Part shown: positions 12,020 through 24,365 of the stretch, in pieces | Position numbering within the stretch: the first letter of the stretch is position 1 | Layout of the letters: every line of letters begins with the position of its first letter | Source: Euryodendron excelsum | Lineage: Eukaryota; Streptophyta; Magnoliopsida; Ericales; Pentaphylacaceae | Length of the DNA: 64,000 nucleotides | NCBI GenBank assembly: GCA_033060915.1 | Contig: CM065397.1 | Coordinates: forward strand, 19,378,501 to 19,442,500 | Reading direction: 5' to 3' | Made by a program: the position numbers and the translations under genes | The notes under the pieces: model-generated | What the model was told of the DNA's origin: nothing | The model's database searches: none | What the model saw: only the letters and a program-made list of their open reading frames with translations

Positions 12020-12976
12020 TGCATGCTATGATTCCTTAGGTTTATGTGGGAACCCTTAGGGTTTGGGTCAGTTTAATGCAAGGGAGAGTAACCTTGGTGT
12101 CACTCTCTATGGGTTGATCACATGCATGAGAATGCAATGACTAGAGTTACTTTGAAACTCTTGTCTTAACTTGGAATGTCAAATGCATGAACATGGATGC
12201 ATAGAGTAAAGAGAGAGAGAATGCATTGGTAAAGGAAACATGGATGCATGAACAGTATTACAGACATTGTAACAGTAAGAGTACAGTTATTATAACAACA
12301 GGAATAAACAAGTATAGAGGAAAGTAAATGCAGTCGCCCTTTCCTCCATGGTTTTGGAAAATGGTGAGCGTGTCTTAAATCTGGTAGAGGTTCGGCTATG
12401 CATGGTGTCTACATGAGCATGAGGGTGAGGGATTACTAATGCGTCCTAAAAGGCTCGGTTCCCGGATCTTCAAACCTAGGCCCACTCCCCGAGGTGGTGC
12501 CATGATCAGTTGGTGATCCGAGCAGGGGAACCATCAAGAGGCCGTAGGCAAAGAAACTGACACAACATCTTGCCCACAACCAATATACCATTTCCCCTTC
12601 TAACTAGAAGGGATATATCAGGGTAAAAATGAAAGTATACAGAATGCAAGTGTACATGTAGTGTGTGTGTGATTTTTGAAAGTGGAAGAAAGAGCCCAAC
12701 AACTCCCATCCATCCAGTTCATTACATTCATGCATAACAGTTAATAAAATAATATTGTAAACAAAAAGCGCACCTACAAAACAAAGATGCAAGAGTTAGT
12801 ATGTGGATGGCAAGCTTAATACAAGATAATATGAATGGAATTAAATGCATGTTTTTGAAAACAACTTTGAAAATTGGATTTTGAAAATTAAAAGTGGATA
12901 GAATTGAACAAGTTAATCAAAGACTCTGCATGGGTGAAGGGTGAAGAGACACGACTACGACCTAACCCTCTAAGTG
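12020..12976 (-). mobile_element. leader of a second minus-strand Ogre-like element, truncated
   Basis: Homologous to the leader at 743-2272 and to 34444-35400 in reverse. It runs from the PBS at 12977 leftwards and stops abruptly at 12020, where the first element inserted. The rest of this element, including any gag-pol, would lie to the left of the window. A splice-acceptor-like T-rich stretch ending in TAG is conserved near 12772 on the minus strand. No coding region is seen. Confidence 0.8.
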
Positions 12977-12994
12977 TCCCCAGTGGAGTCGCCA
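12977..12994 (-). other. primer binding site, tRNA-Arg type
   Basis: Minus strand TGGCGACTCCACTGGGGA, two bases beyond the LTR end. This is the least degraded copy of the site in the window. Confidence 0.85.
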
Positions 12995-12996
12995 GC

Positions 12997-15900
12997 TATC
13001 GCGCCCAGTTTTTCGCACTCAAGGAATACACACACAAGCGGGAAAAATACTGTACTTTCTCGTTAGAACTCATCCTCCTAGAAGAATGAGTGCAACTAGG
13101 TTTTGAATTGAAAATTGATTCGAATAAAGGGCTTTTGGAAAACATTTGGAGTCGTCACCTAACTTGATTAAGGTGAGTTAGGTCACGTAAAAAACTAAGC
13201 ACAATCCGAAGACTACACTTAGGGTTTTTGAAACCGATTTTGAAAATACTTCCTTAAGAGTGGGTTTTTAAAAAAACAAGTTGTTTAGCACCCTTTAGAA
13301 AATATTTAAGCCCATTTTTGAAAATAACTCCATTTTGGTCTTTCGAAATCAATGATCCTAGGTTCAAAGGTTGGTTACGTGTAGGGAAGACGTACTAGGC
13401 CATCACCCTACCCGGCCCTTGCGGTACCTACATGTCTATTCACCCTAGATTCAACCATTAAAGTCTTCAATTAATACATGTCCAAAATTATCCACTTTAG
13501 AAAAAGAATGTTTAAAAGAATGATGCATGATATGCAATTGCAAGAGAAGAGAGTTTGAAAATAGATTTGGAAATAGATTTAAAAATAACTTGATTTGATT
13601 TGAAAAGAGATTTGAAAAGATAGATTTGATTTTGAAAGAAAGTTTTGGAGATTGGAAATAGAGATTTGAAAATAGAAATTTGGAATTTAAAGTTTAAAAT
13701 AGATCATGGAGTTGGAAGTTGGAAAAAAGTTATGGAATTGGAGATTTGAAAAAAAAAAAGTAATGACCGCACCCATGAGGGTTGCCTACGTATCATTTTG
13801 GAGGAATAAGGTCAGTCGTAGTTCGGCCAAAAGTCCGATTGAAAATTGAAGATTTTGATTGGAAAGAGAGATTGAGTTGGAATTTGAATTGAAAGATCAA
13901 GAAATCAAAATTGAACTTAGACCTAGAATTGAACTTGAAAGAGGATTTAACCCTTGGAAGCGAACTTGGACTAGATTTGGAAAGATAGAGTTTTGGAAAA
14001 CCTAGACTTAAGAAAGATAGGATTTAGGTGGGACTTGGGATTAAGAAAGATTTGACTCGAACGTTGGAGTTGGAAGATTAGGGAAAGATCGGATTTAGGA
14101 AAGGTTTGAATTAGGAAAGTTTTGTTTTAGAAAAGTTTCATTTTAGGAAAGTTTTTAAATTAGGAAAGTTTCGATATTGGAAAGTTTTATTTTAGGAAAG
14201 ATTCGAGTTAGGAAAATTTCAATTTGGAAATATTTTGAAATAGGAAAGCTTGATTTAAGAAAGATGTGAAAGTTGGAAAGTTTAGAATTTAGAAAGTTTT
14301 AACTTGAGAAAGTTTTGAATTTAGAAAATTTTAACTTAAGAAAGTTTTAAATTTAGAAAGTTTTAACTTAAGGAAGGTTTTTTTTTTAGAAAGTTTGGAC
14401 TTAAGGAAGTTTTCAATTTGAAAAGATTTGAAATTTAGGAAGATTTGAAATTAGGAAAGGTTTGAGTTTAGGAAAGATTAAGAAGTTTAAAGTTTAAGGG
14501 AAGATTTAAAAGTTTAAGTTTTGAAAACTTAAGGTTTAGAAAAGTATAAGATTAGGAAGGATTTGAATTAGGAAAGATTTGGAGTTGGAAGGATTAAGAT
14601 TCCTATTTCCTAAAACACGGGATTGGATTTTGTTTCTAAAAGAGGTGCTTTGATTTTAGTTCAAAAAACGGAGGATTGGATCTAGTTTACTAAATAGGGA
14701 GATCGGATTCGGTTTCCTAAAGAGAAGATTGGATTTGGTTTCCTAAAGGAAAGATTGGATTTGACATGGATTTGGAAGGTGAAGTTTTGGAAATCCTAGA
14801 TTTGGAAGACTATAGTTTTGACGTAGAAAAGAAGTTTTAGAAACTTATGACTTAGATGTAAAGAAGGAGATTTTGGAAACCTAGGTTTTGAGGCAAGATT
14901 GGAAATCACGTTTTTGGGGAAGAAAAATTAGGGTTTCCTAATCGTTGACTCTAGGATTTAACTTGGACTCTAAAAGAAGAGATTTTTGGAAAGTGAGTTT
15001 TTAGAAAGGGAGATTTTTTGAAGGAAATCCTAGAGAGAAGTTTTTAGAAAGTAAACTTGAAAAGAAAGCTTTTCGAAAGGATTTTGGAAAGTAAAACTTT
15101 GAGATAGTTTTTGGAAGGAGATCTTCAAAAGGAGTTTTTGGAAAGCGAACTTTTGGAAAGAAAGTTTTCGAAAAGGAATTTTTGGAAAGAGTTGTTAGGA
15201 AGGAAACTTAAGGAGAATTTTTAGAAAGTGAATTTTGAGGAGAGCGTTTTGGAAAGGAGTTTTTAGGAAAGTGAGTTTTGTGAAGGGAAGTTTTAGAAAA
15301 CAACTTTGGAAATGAATTTTGAAAAGGAGATTTAAAGAAAATTGTTTAGAAAGTGTATTAGAAAAGAGATTTTTTGCAGAAAGAGAGTTTTTGGAACGTT
15401 CATCAAAATATCACACTTTCCTAAAACGATTCTAACCATAAGAAGGTTAGAACTACTCTAAGACAGTGTTTTTGAAAATAACAAAATTTGAAAATATGGA
15501 CCACATTGGCCACTTTAAATGTAACACTTTCCTAAAGCAACCCTAGCCATGGAAATACTAGAATCACCTTAGGATTGTGATTTTGAAAACAAGTTTGAAG
15601 AAAAAGATTTAACGCAAGTTTTGAAAACAGTTTTGATGCAAATTTTGAAAATGAGTTTGAAAACGAATTTCGGAGGAATGCAAGATCATGATATGCACAA
15701 TGCAAGTTGGGGTCGTGAACATACAAGGTTAAGGCTTCACCACATAATCAAGGAGGCCGAACCCACGTGGTCTCCGGTTAGACTAAAAAAAAGCTGCCGA
15801 AACGGTGACCTTCAATAGCCTAATCCTACACATGGACTGGGACGTCCCTTGTTTCAAGCACGCAAGAATGGGGGGAAGAAGATGCAGGATTAAAATAGAA

Positions 15901-17756
15901 GAAAACCCAAGTGGGTTAGGAGAGAGAAGAGAGAGGGGGAGTTGTGTAAACATAAATAGGAAGCCTATCTTACATCTTCTTTTATTTGCTTTGCTTTATG
16001 CGCTTTGTTCTTCTTGCTTTGCTTCGGTTTTCGCTTCGCTTTGCGTCATTTTTCAAGGGCTTGTCTTGATCTTCGAGAGCTTCGGGTTGCAGCACTTTAA
16101 GTCTTCAATGGAGGTTATGGAGACTAGTGTAGGAGTGTATAGGAGCGTATGGGAGCTAGGGTTTGTGTATGGAGGCTAAGGTTTGGAGAAACCTAAAGAA
16201 GACTAGGGTTTAGGGAGGCTACGAGCTTTGTATATTGAAGATGAGAGTTTTTAGATTGAGTTTGCGGACCTTTTTCACGTTAGAAGAGGCTCTATATTTA
16301 TAGACAAAGGTCAGCAAGCAAAGTTTCTTCAGAAGATTTGGACGCCTATACTAGTGACTACCATGTAATTTTTAGCCTGACTTCACTAGGAGTGACTTTG
16401 AAAGGTCCAGGAAGGATTTAGAAGACCGGGAATGGCCTGAGAGGCCGAAAAGGAAACAGGAACCCTTCAAATAGAGTCCTGAAGGCAATAAACTTGAAAA
16501 ATGATGACAGGATGTGTTGGAAGGGTTGATCGGGCCATCAGGTGCAAAACGGTCAATCGGGACGGAAAGTTGTCGGGATGGACTCGGAATATCCTAGAAG
16601 AAGACTTGAGAGCCTGGAAACATTAACTAGAATGTTCTAGGAGATTACCAGTTCGATACCCAGAGTCGGTGTGGTCGAAAAAGGAGACCAGCCCACCAAG
16701 GGCAAAATAGTCATTTTACACCAGGTTTGCCGAAACTGACTCGGAATGGTCCGGAAAGATAACGGAAGGTCAGGAATACTATAAAAAGCATTCTTGGGAG
16801 GTTACCGGTTTGATACCCAGAGCCGGTGTGGTTCTTGGGGCGTTCGGATGCCTAGGGGCAAAATGGTCATCTTGACCGGAATGTCTCGGAATTGGCTCAA
16901 AACTAACTAGAAGGCACCTAATCATGCCAGATTATCTTTAAGACAATCCTAGAAGGGTAGACTTATCATTTTGAGGACTTAGGTACTGTCTCGAGAAACG
17001 TGCTAGAAATGGCCCTAGGGGCAGTTTGGTCATTTTTCACCGAAGTGGGCTGGTAGACACCAGTGTTGACCTGGGTTTTGAGTGTTTCCATCACTCTGAC
17101 GGCAGCCCTGTGATATAGGGGTTTGCTGGAAATTCCCTATATCGACTAGTTTATGAGTGTTTCTACCACTCTGGCGGTTGCGATGTTTACAAGTATTTTC
17201 GTTACTCGAATGGGTCGCGATCATTTAAGAGACTGCCTAATCTCTGGAAGTTGCTAGGTGGACTTAGCGCCTGAGGAATCAACTTTCTTAGAAGGCGTGC
17301 CGAAACGGACATTTCTGCATTGGTGGGCTAGCAGGCGCCAAAGGTGGATCGTTCTACCATCTCAAGGACTTGGGGTCTCATCTCGGTCGACGGGTTTGAA
17401 GGGACTTACCATTCCGAAGAGTCTCTTTGGAAACGCGCCGGACAGGTTGGACTTACCACCTTGAGGAGTCAAATTTCTTGAGTGTGCTGGATTTAATTAG
17501 AATTGGAATTAGACTTGAAATTGCAAAGGGGACTTACCGTCTTCGAAAAGACGTGCCTATTGGAGTTGGACCGAATAATGCCTCCGAGGGCATTTTGGTC
17601 ATTTTGCCTCTATTTGCGTCCAAAGGGCCCGCGAAGTGATTGATTGGCGGGATTAGACTTGAAAAATTGAGTTGACTCAGAATATATCCATATCAACTTG
17701 AATACAAGTTTGGACGGACTGGAGACTGCCGAACGAGCAAAAATAGGGTGCTTACA
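12997..17756 (-). mobile_element. 5' LTR of second minus-strand Ogre-like element
   Basis: 4760-bp LTR. On the minus strand it starts TGTAAGCACCC (right end) and ends GCGCGATA, where the terminal CA has mutated to TA. It holds the TATA box at 16295-16302 and the G-poor tract (plus strand about 13540-15400). Unlike the other LTRs, the TGGCGCCA palindrome block is absent: the sequence passes directly from the TATA region to GGTCAGCAAGCAA near 16310. The candidate splice donor at about 15967 is also changed from GT to AT. The copy therefore looks damaged in two conserved signals. Confidence 0.85.
16295..16302 (-). promoter_or_regulatory. LTR TATA box
   Basis: TATAAATA on the minus strand. The palindromic block normally upstream of it is deleted in this copy. 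Confidence 0.6.
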
Positions 17757-17914
17757 GCTAGCAGGGGCCAAAGGTGGACCGTTCTACCATCTCGGGGACT
17801 TGGGGTCTCGTCCCGGTCGATGGGTTTGAAGGGACTTACCGTTCCGAAGAGTTCTCACGGAAACATGTCGGATAGGATGGACTTACCGCCTCAAGGAAGT
17901 AACTTTCTCGAAAG
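17757..17914 (-). mobile_element. 158-bp fragment of an older Ogre-like LTR
   Basis: The stretch from GCTAGCAGGGGCC to TTTCTCGAAAG matches the U3 part of the neighbouring LTRs (for example 17324-17470 and 22328-22460) in the same minus orientation. It has no LTR end of its own. It is squeezed between the start of one LTR (17756) and the end of another (17915), so it is host LTR sequence left between two independent insertions. Confidence 0.75.
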
Positions 17915-20900
17915 TGTCGCGCCCAGATTTTTCGCTCTCGAGGAATACACACACAAGCGGGAAAAATACTGTACTCTCTCGTTAGAACTCACCCTCCCAG
18001 AAGAATGAGTGCGACTAGGTTTGAATTGAAAATAGATTTGAATAAGGGGCTTTTAGAAAAGATTTGGAGTTGCCACCTAACTTGATTAAGGTGAGTTAGG
18101 TCACCTAAAAACTAAGCATAATCCGAAAACTATACTTAGGGTTTTAGAAAAGGATTTTGAAAATATCTTCTCAAGAGAGGATTTTTAAGAAAACAGGTTG
18201 TTTGGCAACCTTTAGAAAACATTTAAGCCCTTTTTGAAAATAAACTCCATTTTGGTCTTTGAAAACAATGATTCTAGTTTCGGAGGTTGGTTACGTGTAG
18301 GGAAGATGCACTAAGCCATCACCCCTCCCCGCCCTTGCAGTACCTACATGTCTATTTACCCTAGATTCACCTATGAGAGTTTTCAACTAACAAATGTTCA
18401 ATCCTATACACTTTAGAAAAACAATGCTTAAAAAGACATGATGCATGATATGTAAGTGCAAGAAAAATAGAATTAGAAAATAGATTTGGAAAAGAAGAAT
18501 TGAAGTTTGAAAGAAATCTAAAAAGATAGATTTGAAATTGAAAAGTTTTAGAAATTGGAAATAGAGATTTGGAAATAGAAATTTAGAATTGGAAGTTTGA
18601 AATAGATTATGGAAATTGGAGACTTGAAAAAGGTTGTGGAATTTGAGACTTGAAAAATGTTGTGACCGCACCCATGATGGTTGCCTACGTATCCGTTTGG
18701 AGGAATCAGGTCAGTCGTAGTTCGAACAAGAGTTTGACTGAAAATAGAAGATATGATTGGAAGAAAAAGATTGAGTTGGAAATTGGATTGGAAGATTGAG
18801 AGATTGAACTTTGATTGGAAGATTTGAAAAGACTTGACTTTTGGAAAACTTGGTTTTAGGAAACCTAGACTTAAGGACTTAGAAAAGAAAGATTAGATTT
18901 GACTTGGAAAGATTTTAGAGAAGAATTGAGTTGAATATTGGACTTGGAAAATTAGGAAAGTTTGGAATTTAGAAAAGATTCGGATTAGGAAAGTTTCGAA
19001 ATAGAAAAGTGTCATTTTAGGAAAATTGCGTTTTAGGAAAGTTTTGAATTAGGAAAAGTTCGAATTACGAAAATGTCATTTTAGGAAAGATTTCGAATTG
19101 GGAAAGTTTTCGAATTAGGAAGGTGTTGGATTAAGAAAGTTTTGAAATAGGAAACATTTGTTTTAAGAAAGTTTTGAATTTAGAAAGTTTCAACTTTTGG
19201 AAATTTTTGAATTAAGGAAAGTTTAAGATTTAAGGAAGATTTGAATTGGGAAATTTTAAAATAAGAAAGGTTAAAAAATTAGAAGGTTTAGGATTTAGAG
19301 AGTTTTAACTTAAGAAAGTTTTGAATTTAGAAAGCTTTAGAATTTAGAAAGATTTGAAATTTAGAAAATTTAAGATTTAGAAAGTTTTAGAATTTGAGTT
19401 TTAGAAAATCTTGAAATTAGGAAAGCTTTGAATTTATGAGAGATTTGAAAACTTAGATTTGGAAAGTTAAGATTTGAAAAGGGGTAGAATTAGGAAAGAT
19501 TTTTATGTTCAAGTTTTGGAAATTTAAGATTTAGAAAAGTAGAAGATTAGGAAGGAGTTGAATTAGGAAAGATTTGGACTAGGAAGGGTTAAGATTCCTA
19601 TTTCCTAAAACAAAGGATTGGATTTTGTTTATAAAAGAGAAGGTCTGATTTTGTTTCCAAAAACGGAGAATTGGATCTAGTTTCCTAAACGGGGAGATTG
19701 GATTTGGTTTCCAAAAGGAAAGATTGGATTTGACAAGGATTTGGAAAAGGAAGTTTTAGAAACCCTAGATTTGGAAGTGTATGGTTTTGACGTAGAAAAT
19801 AGGTTTTGGAAACTTATGATTTTGATGTAGAAAGGGAGGTTTTGGAAACCTAGGTTTTAAGGAAAGTTTGAAAACCATGTTTTTGGAAAGAAAACTAGGG
19901 TTTCCTAATCGTGAGTTCTAGGGCTTGACTTGGGTACCAAGAAAAGGAATTTTTAGAAAGTGAGTTTTAGGGAAGAAGATTTTTAGAAGGAGATCTAAAG
20001 AAAGAGTTTTTGGAAAGTGTATTTTGAAAAGAATTTTAGGAAGGAAGTTTTTGGAAAGTAAACTTTTGAGAGAGTTTTGGAAACAAGATTTTGGAAGGAA
20101 ATTGTTAAAATGAAATTTTAGGAAAGTGAATTTTGAGGAGAGTGTTTTGGAAAGGAGTTTGAAAAGAGAAGTTTTAGAAAATAGATTTTTGGAGGGAGTT
20201 TTTGAAAACAACTTTGGAAAGAAGAGTTTTTAGAAATCATATTGAAAAAGAAGGTTTTAGAAAGAGAGACTTTTGAAAGGAGAGTTTTTTTTTTTTTTGG
20301 AAAGTATAAGAATGTCTCACTTTCCTAAAGCGATTCTAACCATAAGAAGATTAGAACCATTTTAAGAAAGTTGTTTTGAAAACAACAAGATTTGAAAATA
20401 TGGACCATAAAAGTCACTTTAAATGTAACACTTTCCTAAAGCAACCCAAGCCATGGAAATGCTAGAATCGCCTTAGGATTGTGATTTTGAAAACAAGTTT
20501 TGAAAAAGGAGATTTTGATGCAATTTTGAAAACAAGTTTCATACAAGCTTTGAAAACGAGTTTGAAAATGATTTTTGGAAGATGCAAGATCATGATATGC
20601 ACAATGCAAATTTGGGGTCGTGAACATACAAGTTTAAGGCTTCACCACATAATCAAGGGGGCCGAACCCACGTGGTCATCGGTTAGACTAAAAGAAAGCC
20701 CCCAACATGGTGACCCTCTAATAGTCCAATCCTACACATGGACCGGGAATCCCCTTATTTCAAGCATGCAAAGAAAGGGGGGAAAGAGATTGGGGATTAA
20801 AATAGAGAAAACCCAAGTGGGTTAGGAGAGAGAAGAGAGGGGGGGTAGTGCAGAAACTTAAAGAGAAAGCCTACCGTATGTCTTGTTTATTTCACTTGGC

Positions 20901-21200
20901 TTTGCATGTCTTGCTCTTCTTGCTTTTTCTTCAGTCTTCGCTCCAGTCTTCAAGAGTTTTGTCTTGGTCTTCGAGAGCTTCGAGTTGCAGCAATCCAAGT
21001 CTTTAATGGAGGGTTAGAGGCTAGTGTATAAGTGTATAGGGGTGTATAGGAGTGTGTAGGAGTGTATAGGAGGCTAGGGTTTGTGTATGGTGGTTAGGTT
21101 TTGGAAAACCTAGAGAAGTGAGGGTTTAGGGCTCTGTATATTGAATGTTAGGGTTTTTAGACTGAGTTTATGGACCTCTTTTACGCTGGAGGAGGCTCTA

Positions 21201-21208
21201 TATTTATA
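21201..21208 (-). promoter_or_regulatory. LTR TATA box
   Basis: TATAAATA on the minus strand, directly downstream of the palindromic TGGCGCCA block at 21223-21320. Confidence 0.65.
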
Positions 21209-22479
21209 GACATGAGATAGACCTAGCGCCTGTTGCAGTGGCGCCAGGGCAAAATTCCTCTTGGTGCCACTAGGAGTGGCACTAGGCCATTTCTTGGCTT
21301 GGCGCCACTACTAGTGGCGCAAGCTAGTTAGGAAAGTTTTAAGGTCGGCAAGCAACGTATCTTAAGAAGATTTGGGCCCCTGTACTAGTGACTACCATGC
21401 AATTTTTAGCCTAGCTTCACTAGGATTGACTCCGAAAAGTCCGGGAAGGATTTAAGGGACCGGGATTGGCCCAGAAGGCCAGGAAAAGGGCAAGAACATT
21501 TAGAACAGTGTCCCGTAGGTATTTGACTTGAAAAATGAACATAGGATGTGTTGGAAGGATTGAGCGGGCCATTAGGGGCAAAACGGTTAATCGGGCCCGA
21601 AAGCTGCCGGGACGGACCCAGAATGTCCCAAAAAAAGACTCAAGATTTGGAAACATTATTTAGAATGTTCCCAAAGGCTTTCCGGTTTGATACCTAAAGC
21701 CGGTGTGGTTAGAAAAGGCGACCGGCCCACTAGGGGCAAAATGGTCATTTTGCAACGGGTTTACCAAAATGACTCGGAATGATCCGAAAATGTAAAGAAA
21801 GGTTGAGAATACTATAGGAAGCATTCTTGAGAGGTTACCGGTTCGATACCCAGGGCCGGTGTGGTTCCCGGGGCATTCGAATGCCTAAGGGCAAAATGAT
21901 CATCTTGACCGGAAGGTCTCAGAATTGGCCCGAAACTAACTAGAAGGCACCTAATCATGCCGGATTGCCTTTAAGAAAATCTTGGAAGGGTGGAGTTACA
22001 ATTCTGGGGACTTAGGTGTGTTCTCGAGAAACGTGTCAAAAAATGGCCCTAGGGGCAGTTTGGTCATTTTTCACTGAAGTGGGCTAGCAGGCACTGGTGT
22101 TGACCTGGGTTTTGAGTGTTTCTATCACTTTGACGGTGGTTGCGTGATACAGGGGTTTGTTGGCAATTCTCCATATCGACCTGTTTGCGAGTATTTTCGC
22201 TACTCTAATGGTTCGCGATCATTCCCAAGATTGCTTGATCTCAGGAAGCTGCTAAAGGGACTTAGCGCCTGAGAATCAACTTTCTCGAAAGGCGTGCCTA
22301 AACGGACATTTCTGCATTGGCAGGCTAGCAGGCACCAAAGGTGGACCGTTCTACCATCTAAGGGACTTGGGGTCTCGTCCTAGTCGACAGGTTTAAAGGG
22401 ACTTACTGTTCCGAAGAGATTTTCTTCAAAAAATGTGTCGGACCGTCTCGCGGAATCAACTGTCTCGAGAGGGGGATTG

Positions 22480-22833
22480 GAATTAGAATTGGACTTTGAA
22501 AGGGGACTTACCGTCTTCGGAAAGACTCGCCTGACTTGGAATTAGAAAGTTGACTTACCGTCTTCAGAAAGACGTGCCTGATTTGGAATTGGAAAGGGGA
22601 CTTACTTTCTTCAGAAAGACGTGCCTGATTTAGGATTGGAAAGGGGACTTACCCTCTTCGGGAAGACGTGCCTAATTTGGAATTGAAAAGGGGACTTACC
22701 ATCTTCCGAAAGACGAGCCTAATTTGGAATTGGAAAGGGGACTTACTGTCTTTGGAAAGATAAGCCTGATTTGGAATTGGAAAGGGGACTTACCGTTTTC
22801 GAAAAGACGACCCTGATTTGGAATTGGAAAGGA
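22480..22833. repeat. 47-bp tandem array, seven units, in LTR U3
   Basis: The word GACTTAC recurs at 22505, 22552, 22599, 22646, 22693, 22740 and 22787, a constant 47-bp period. Each unit also carries an imperfect inverted repeat of the form CGTCTT, four bases, AAGACG. The same place in other LTRs of the family holds arrays of different period (45 bp at 11622-11804, 81 bp at 45150-45775), so this is a locally re-amplified U3 repeat. Confidence 0.9.
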
Positions 22834-23203
22834 TAATGCCTCTTAAGGGCATTTCGGTCATTTTACCTCTATTTGGGCCCGGTGGGGCCCGCGAAGCGAT
22901 GATGTGATGGGATTAGACTTAGAAAGTTAATTTGGATTGAAATATGCCCACAATGACTTGAACACAAGTCTGGATGGAGTGAAGACCGCTGAGCGGTAAA
23001 AAATGGGGTGTTTACAGCTGGCCGTATTTTTGTCTTTATTTGTCAAAGACAGAAAATGATAAAATAAGAGCCCCATCTTGACCGTGAGGCGGTCGAAGGG
23101 ACGGATTTGGAAAACAGAGGTTCAGAAATGGATATTGGGCGCAAAAGGCCTTTGAAAATGAGTTTTAGTAGGAAAAAGGGCAAAGCTGCCCCGAATTGAA
23201 AAC

Positions 23204-23266
23204 TGGCACCACTAGGAGTGGCGCCTTTGTCAGAAGAAGCTTGGCACCTTTGCTAGTGGCGCCAGG
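23204..23266. promoter_or_regulatory. TGGCGCCA palindrome cluster, candidate promoter of the antisense gene
   Basis: Contains TGGCACCACTAGGAGTGGCGCC (in two halves) and TGCTAGTGGCGCCAGG. The same motif grammar, including the CACTAG spacer, lies just upstream of the TATA box in the LTRs, and an equivalent cluster is at 40557-40619 in element B. Here it is about 1.1 kb upstream of the antisense coding exon at 24366. No clear TATA box follows. A promoter role is inference. Confidence 0.4.
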
Positions 23267-23474
23267 CTTGGAGTTAAAACCAAAAAAATTCTGATTTGAA
23301 CATTTACGGTATTTGAAGAGTTTTTTGCAAATCCGAGAGACATTGCGAGGAAACTGACTTGGACATTGAAGGAGCACTTCTTAGAGACCACGAGTGATTG
23401 CCGAAAGGAGACCACGTTGCCGGAAGGAGACCACGTCACCAGAAGAGAAGATTTCGCCGAAGAACTCCAAAAAA

Positions 23475-24364
23475 GTGAGTTTTCAAATTCTGTTGATGTT
23501 GATGTGTAGAACTTTGTTTGAACCATGTGAATAGTGAAATTTGACGTTTTGACATGTTTTGAACATTATGGTGATGTTATTTTTGCATTTTGGTGCTTGT
23601 ATGATTGAATTTGAGTGATTTTACGTGATTATGTGAAGAGGGTTTTTTGCAGGAATAGTGAATTTGTTCCTACAGGCTTGAGCATTGCGCTTTTTGGCTA
23701 GATTTTTGTGCAATGTGCCTTAGAAAAATGTGTTTAACAATCGTGTGAAGTTTCGTGATTTTTTGAAAACTTGGTGAATTTTTTATTTTTGAAAAATAGA
23801 AAAATATTTAGAAAATTAGGAAAATTAAGAAAACTTGAGAGATTGATGAAATTTTTAGAGTTTGAAATTTGGAAAAATATTGAAATATTTTAGAAAACAT
23901 TTGAGTTGATTTTGAGAAATTTTAGGATAACTTTGAAAACCATTGATTTATTAAAAAAATAAAACATATGTTTTGAAAATTTTGAAAAATTAAAAAATGT
24001 GCGCGAGTGCGAATGTTATGTGATTGTAACGTTGTGGAGTGCACGTTTTGTGTTTTGTGTTAGTGTCATGGGTGTTGTAGGGACCATTTTTAAACAAAAC
24101 TCCACCGAAACTTTTAGAAATGATGGAAAGAGTTAGAAAAGGTTTTTAGAAATAAAATCTTTTTGAAGGAAAAAGACAGAAAACCATTGAGATACAATTT
24201 GAAGTTAGAAAATCAAAAGGTGCACGTAGGAAATTTGTTTTGACTTATCATGCAAAATCTTTTATTTGTTTTGTTTGTGTTAGTTGTTTATTTCATTTTA
24301 CTTTATTATGTCAACTGCCTGCTCGATATATATTAACACCTCTTACCTTGGCTTACCTTTTCAG
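23475..24364 (+). other. candidate 5' intron of the antisense gene
   Basis: A donor-like AAAAAAGTGAGT at 23475 and an acceptor-like CTTACCTTTTCAG ending at 24364 bracket AT-rich, T-rich DNA. The ATG of the DUF7745 frame is the second base after the acceptor. Element B keeps a GT (GTTAGT) at the corresponding donor (40365-40364, minus strand). No transcript evidence is available. Confidence 0.4.
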
Positions 24365-24365
24365 G

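Larger units (their letters stand above)
17915..23016 (-). mobile_element. 3' LTR of LARD-like element A
   Basis: 5102-bp LTR, minus strand, from TGTAAACACCCC (right end, 23016) to GCGCGACA (left end, 17915). Sequence right of 23016 resembles the region next to the PPT in element B, so this is the 3' LTR of an element whose body lies at 23017-29268. Contents in element order: a 47-bp array of seven units, TGGCGCCA palindromes at 21223-21320, a TATA box at 21201-21208, a splice-donor-like site near 20874, and the G-poor tract (plus strand about 18440-20310). The left flank GAAAG (17910-17914) would be one copy of its target duplication; the other copy is not visible. Confidence 0.88.

Noticed and set aside
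22480..22833. Possible CRISPR-like array
   Set aside because: Units are contiguous with no unique spacers and lie in a plant retrotransposon LTR.
24240..24365. Extension of the DUF7745 frame upstream of its ATG
   Set aside because: It reads through a T-rich splice-acceptor region and looks intronic; the domain similarity starts after 24366.
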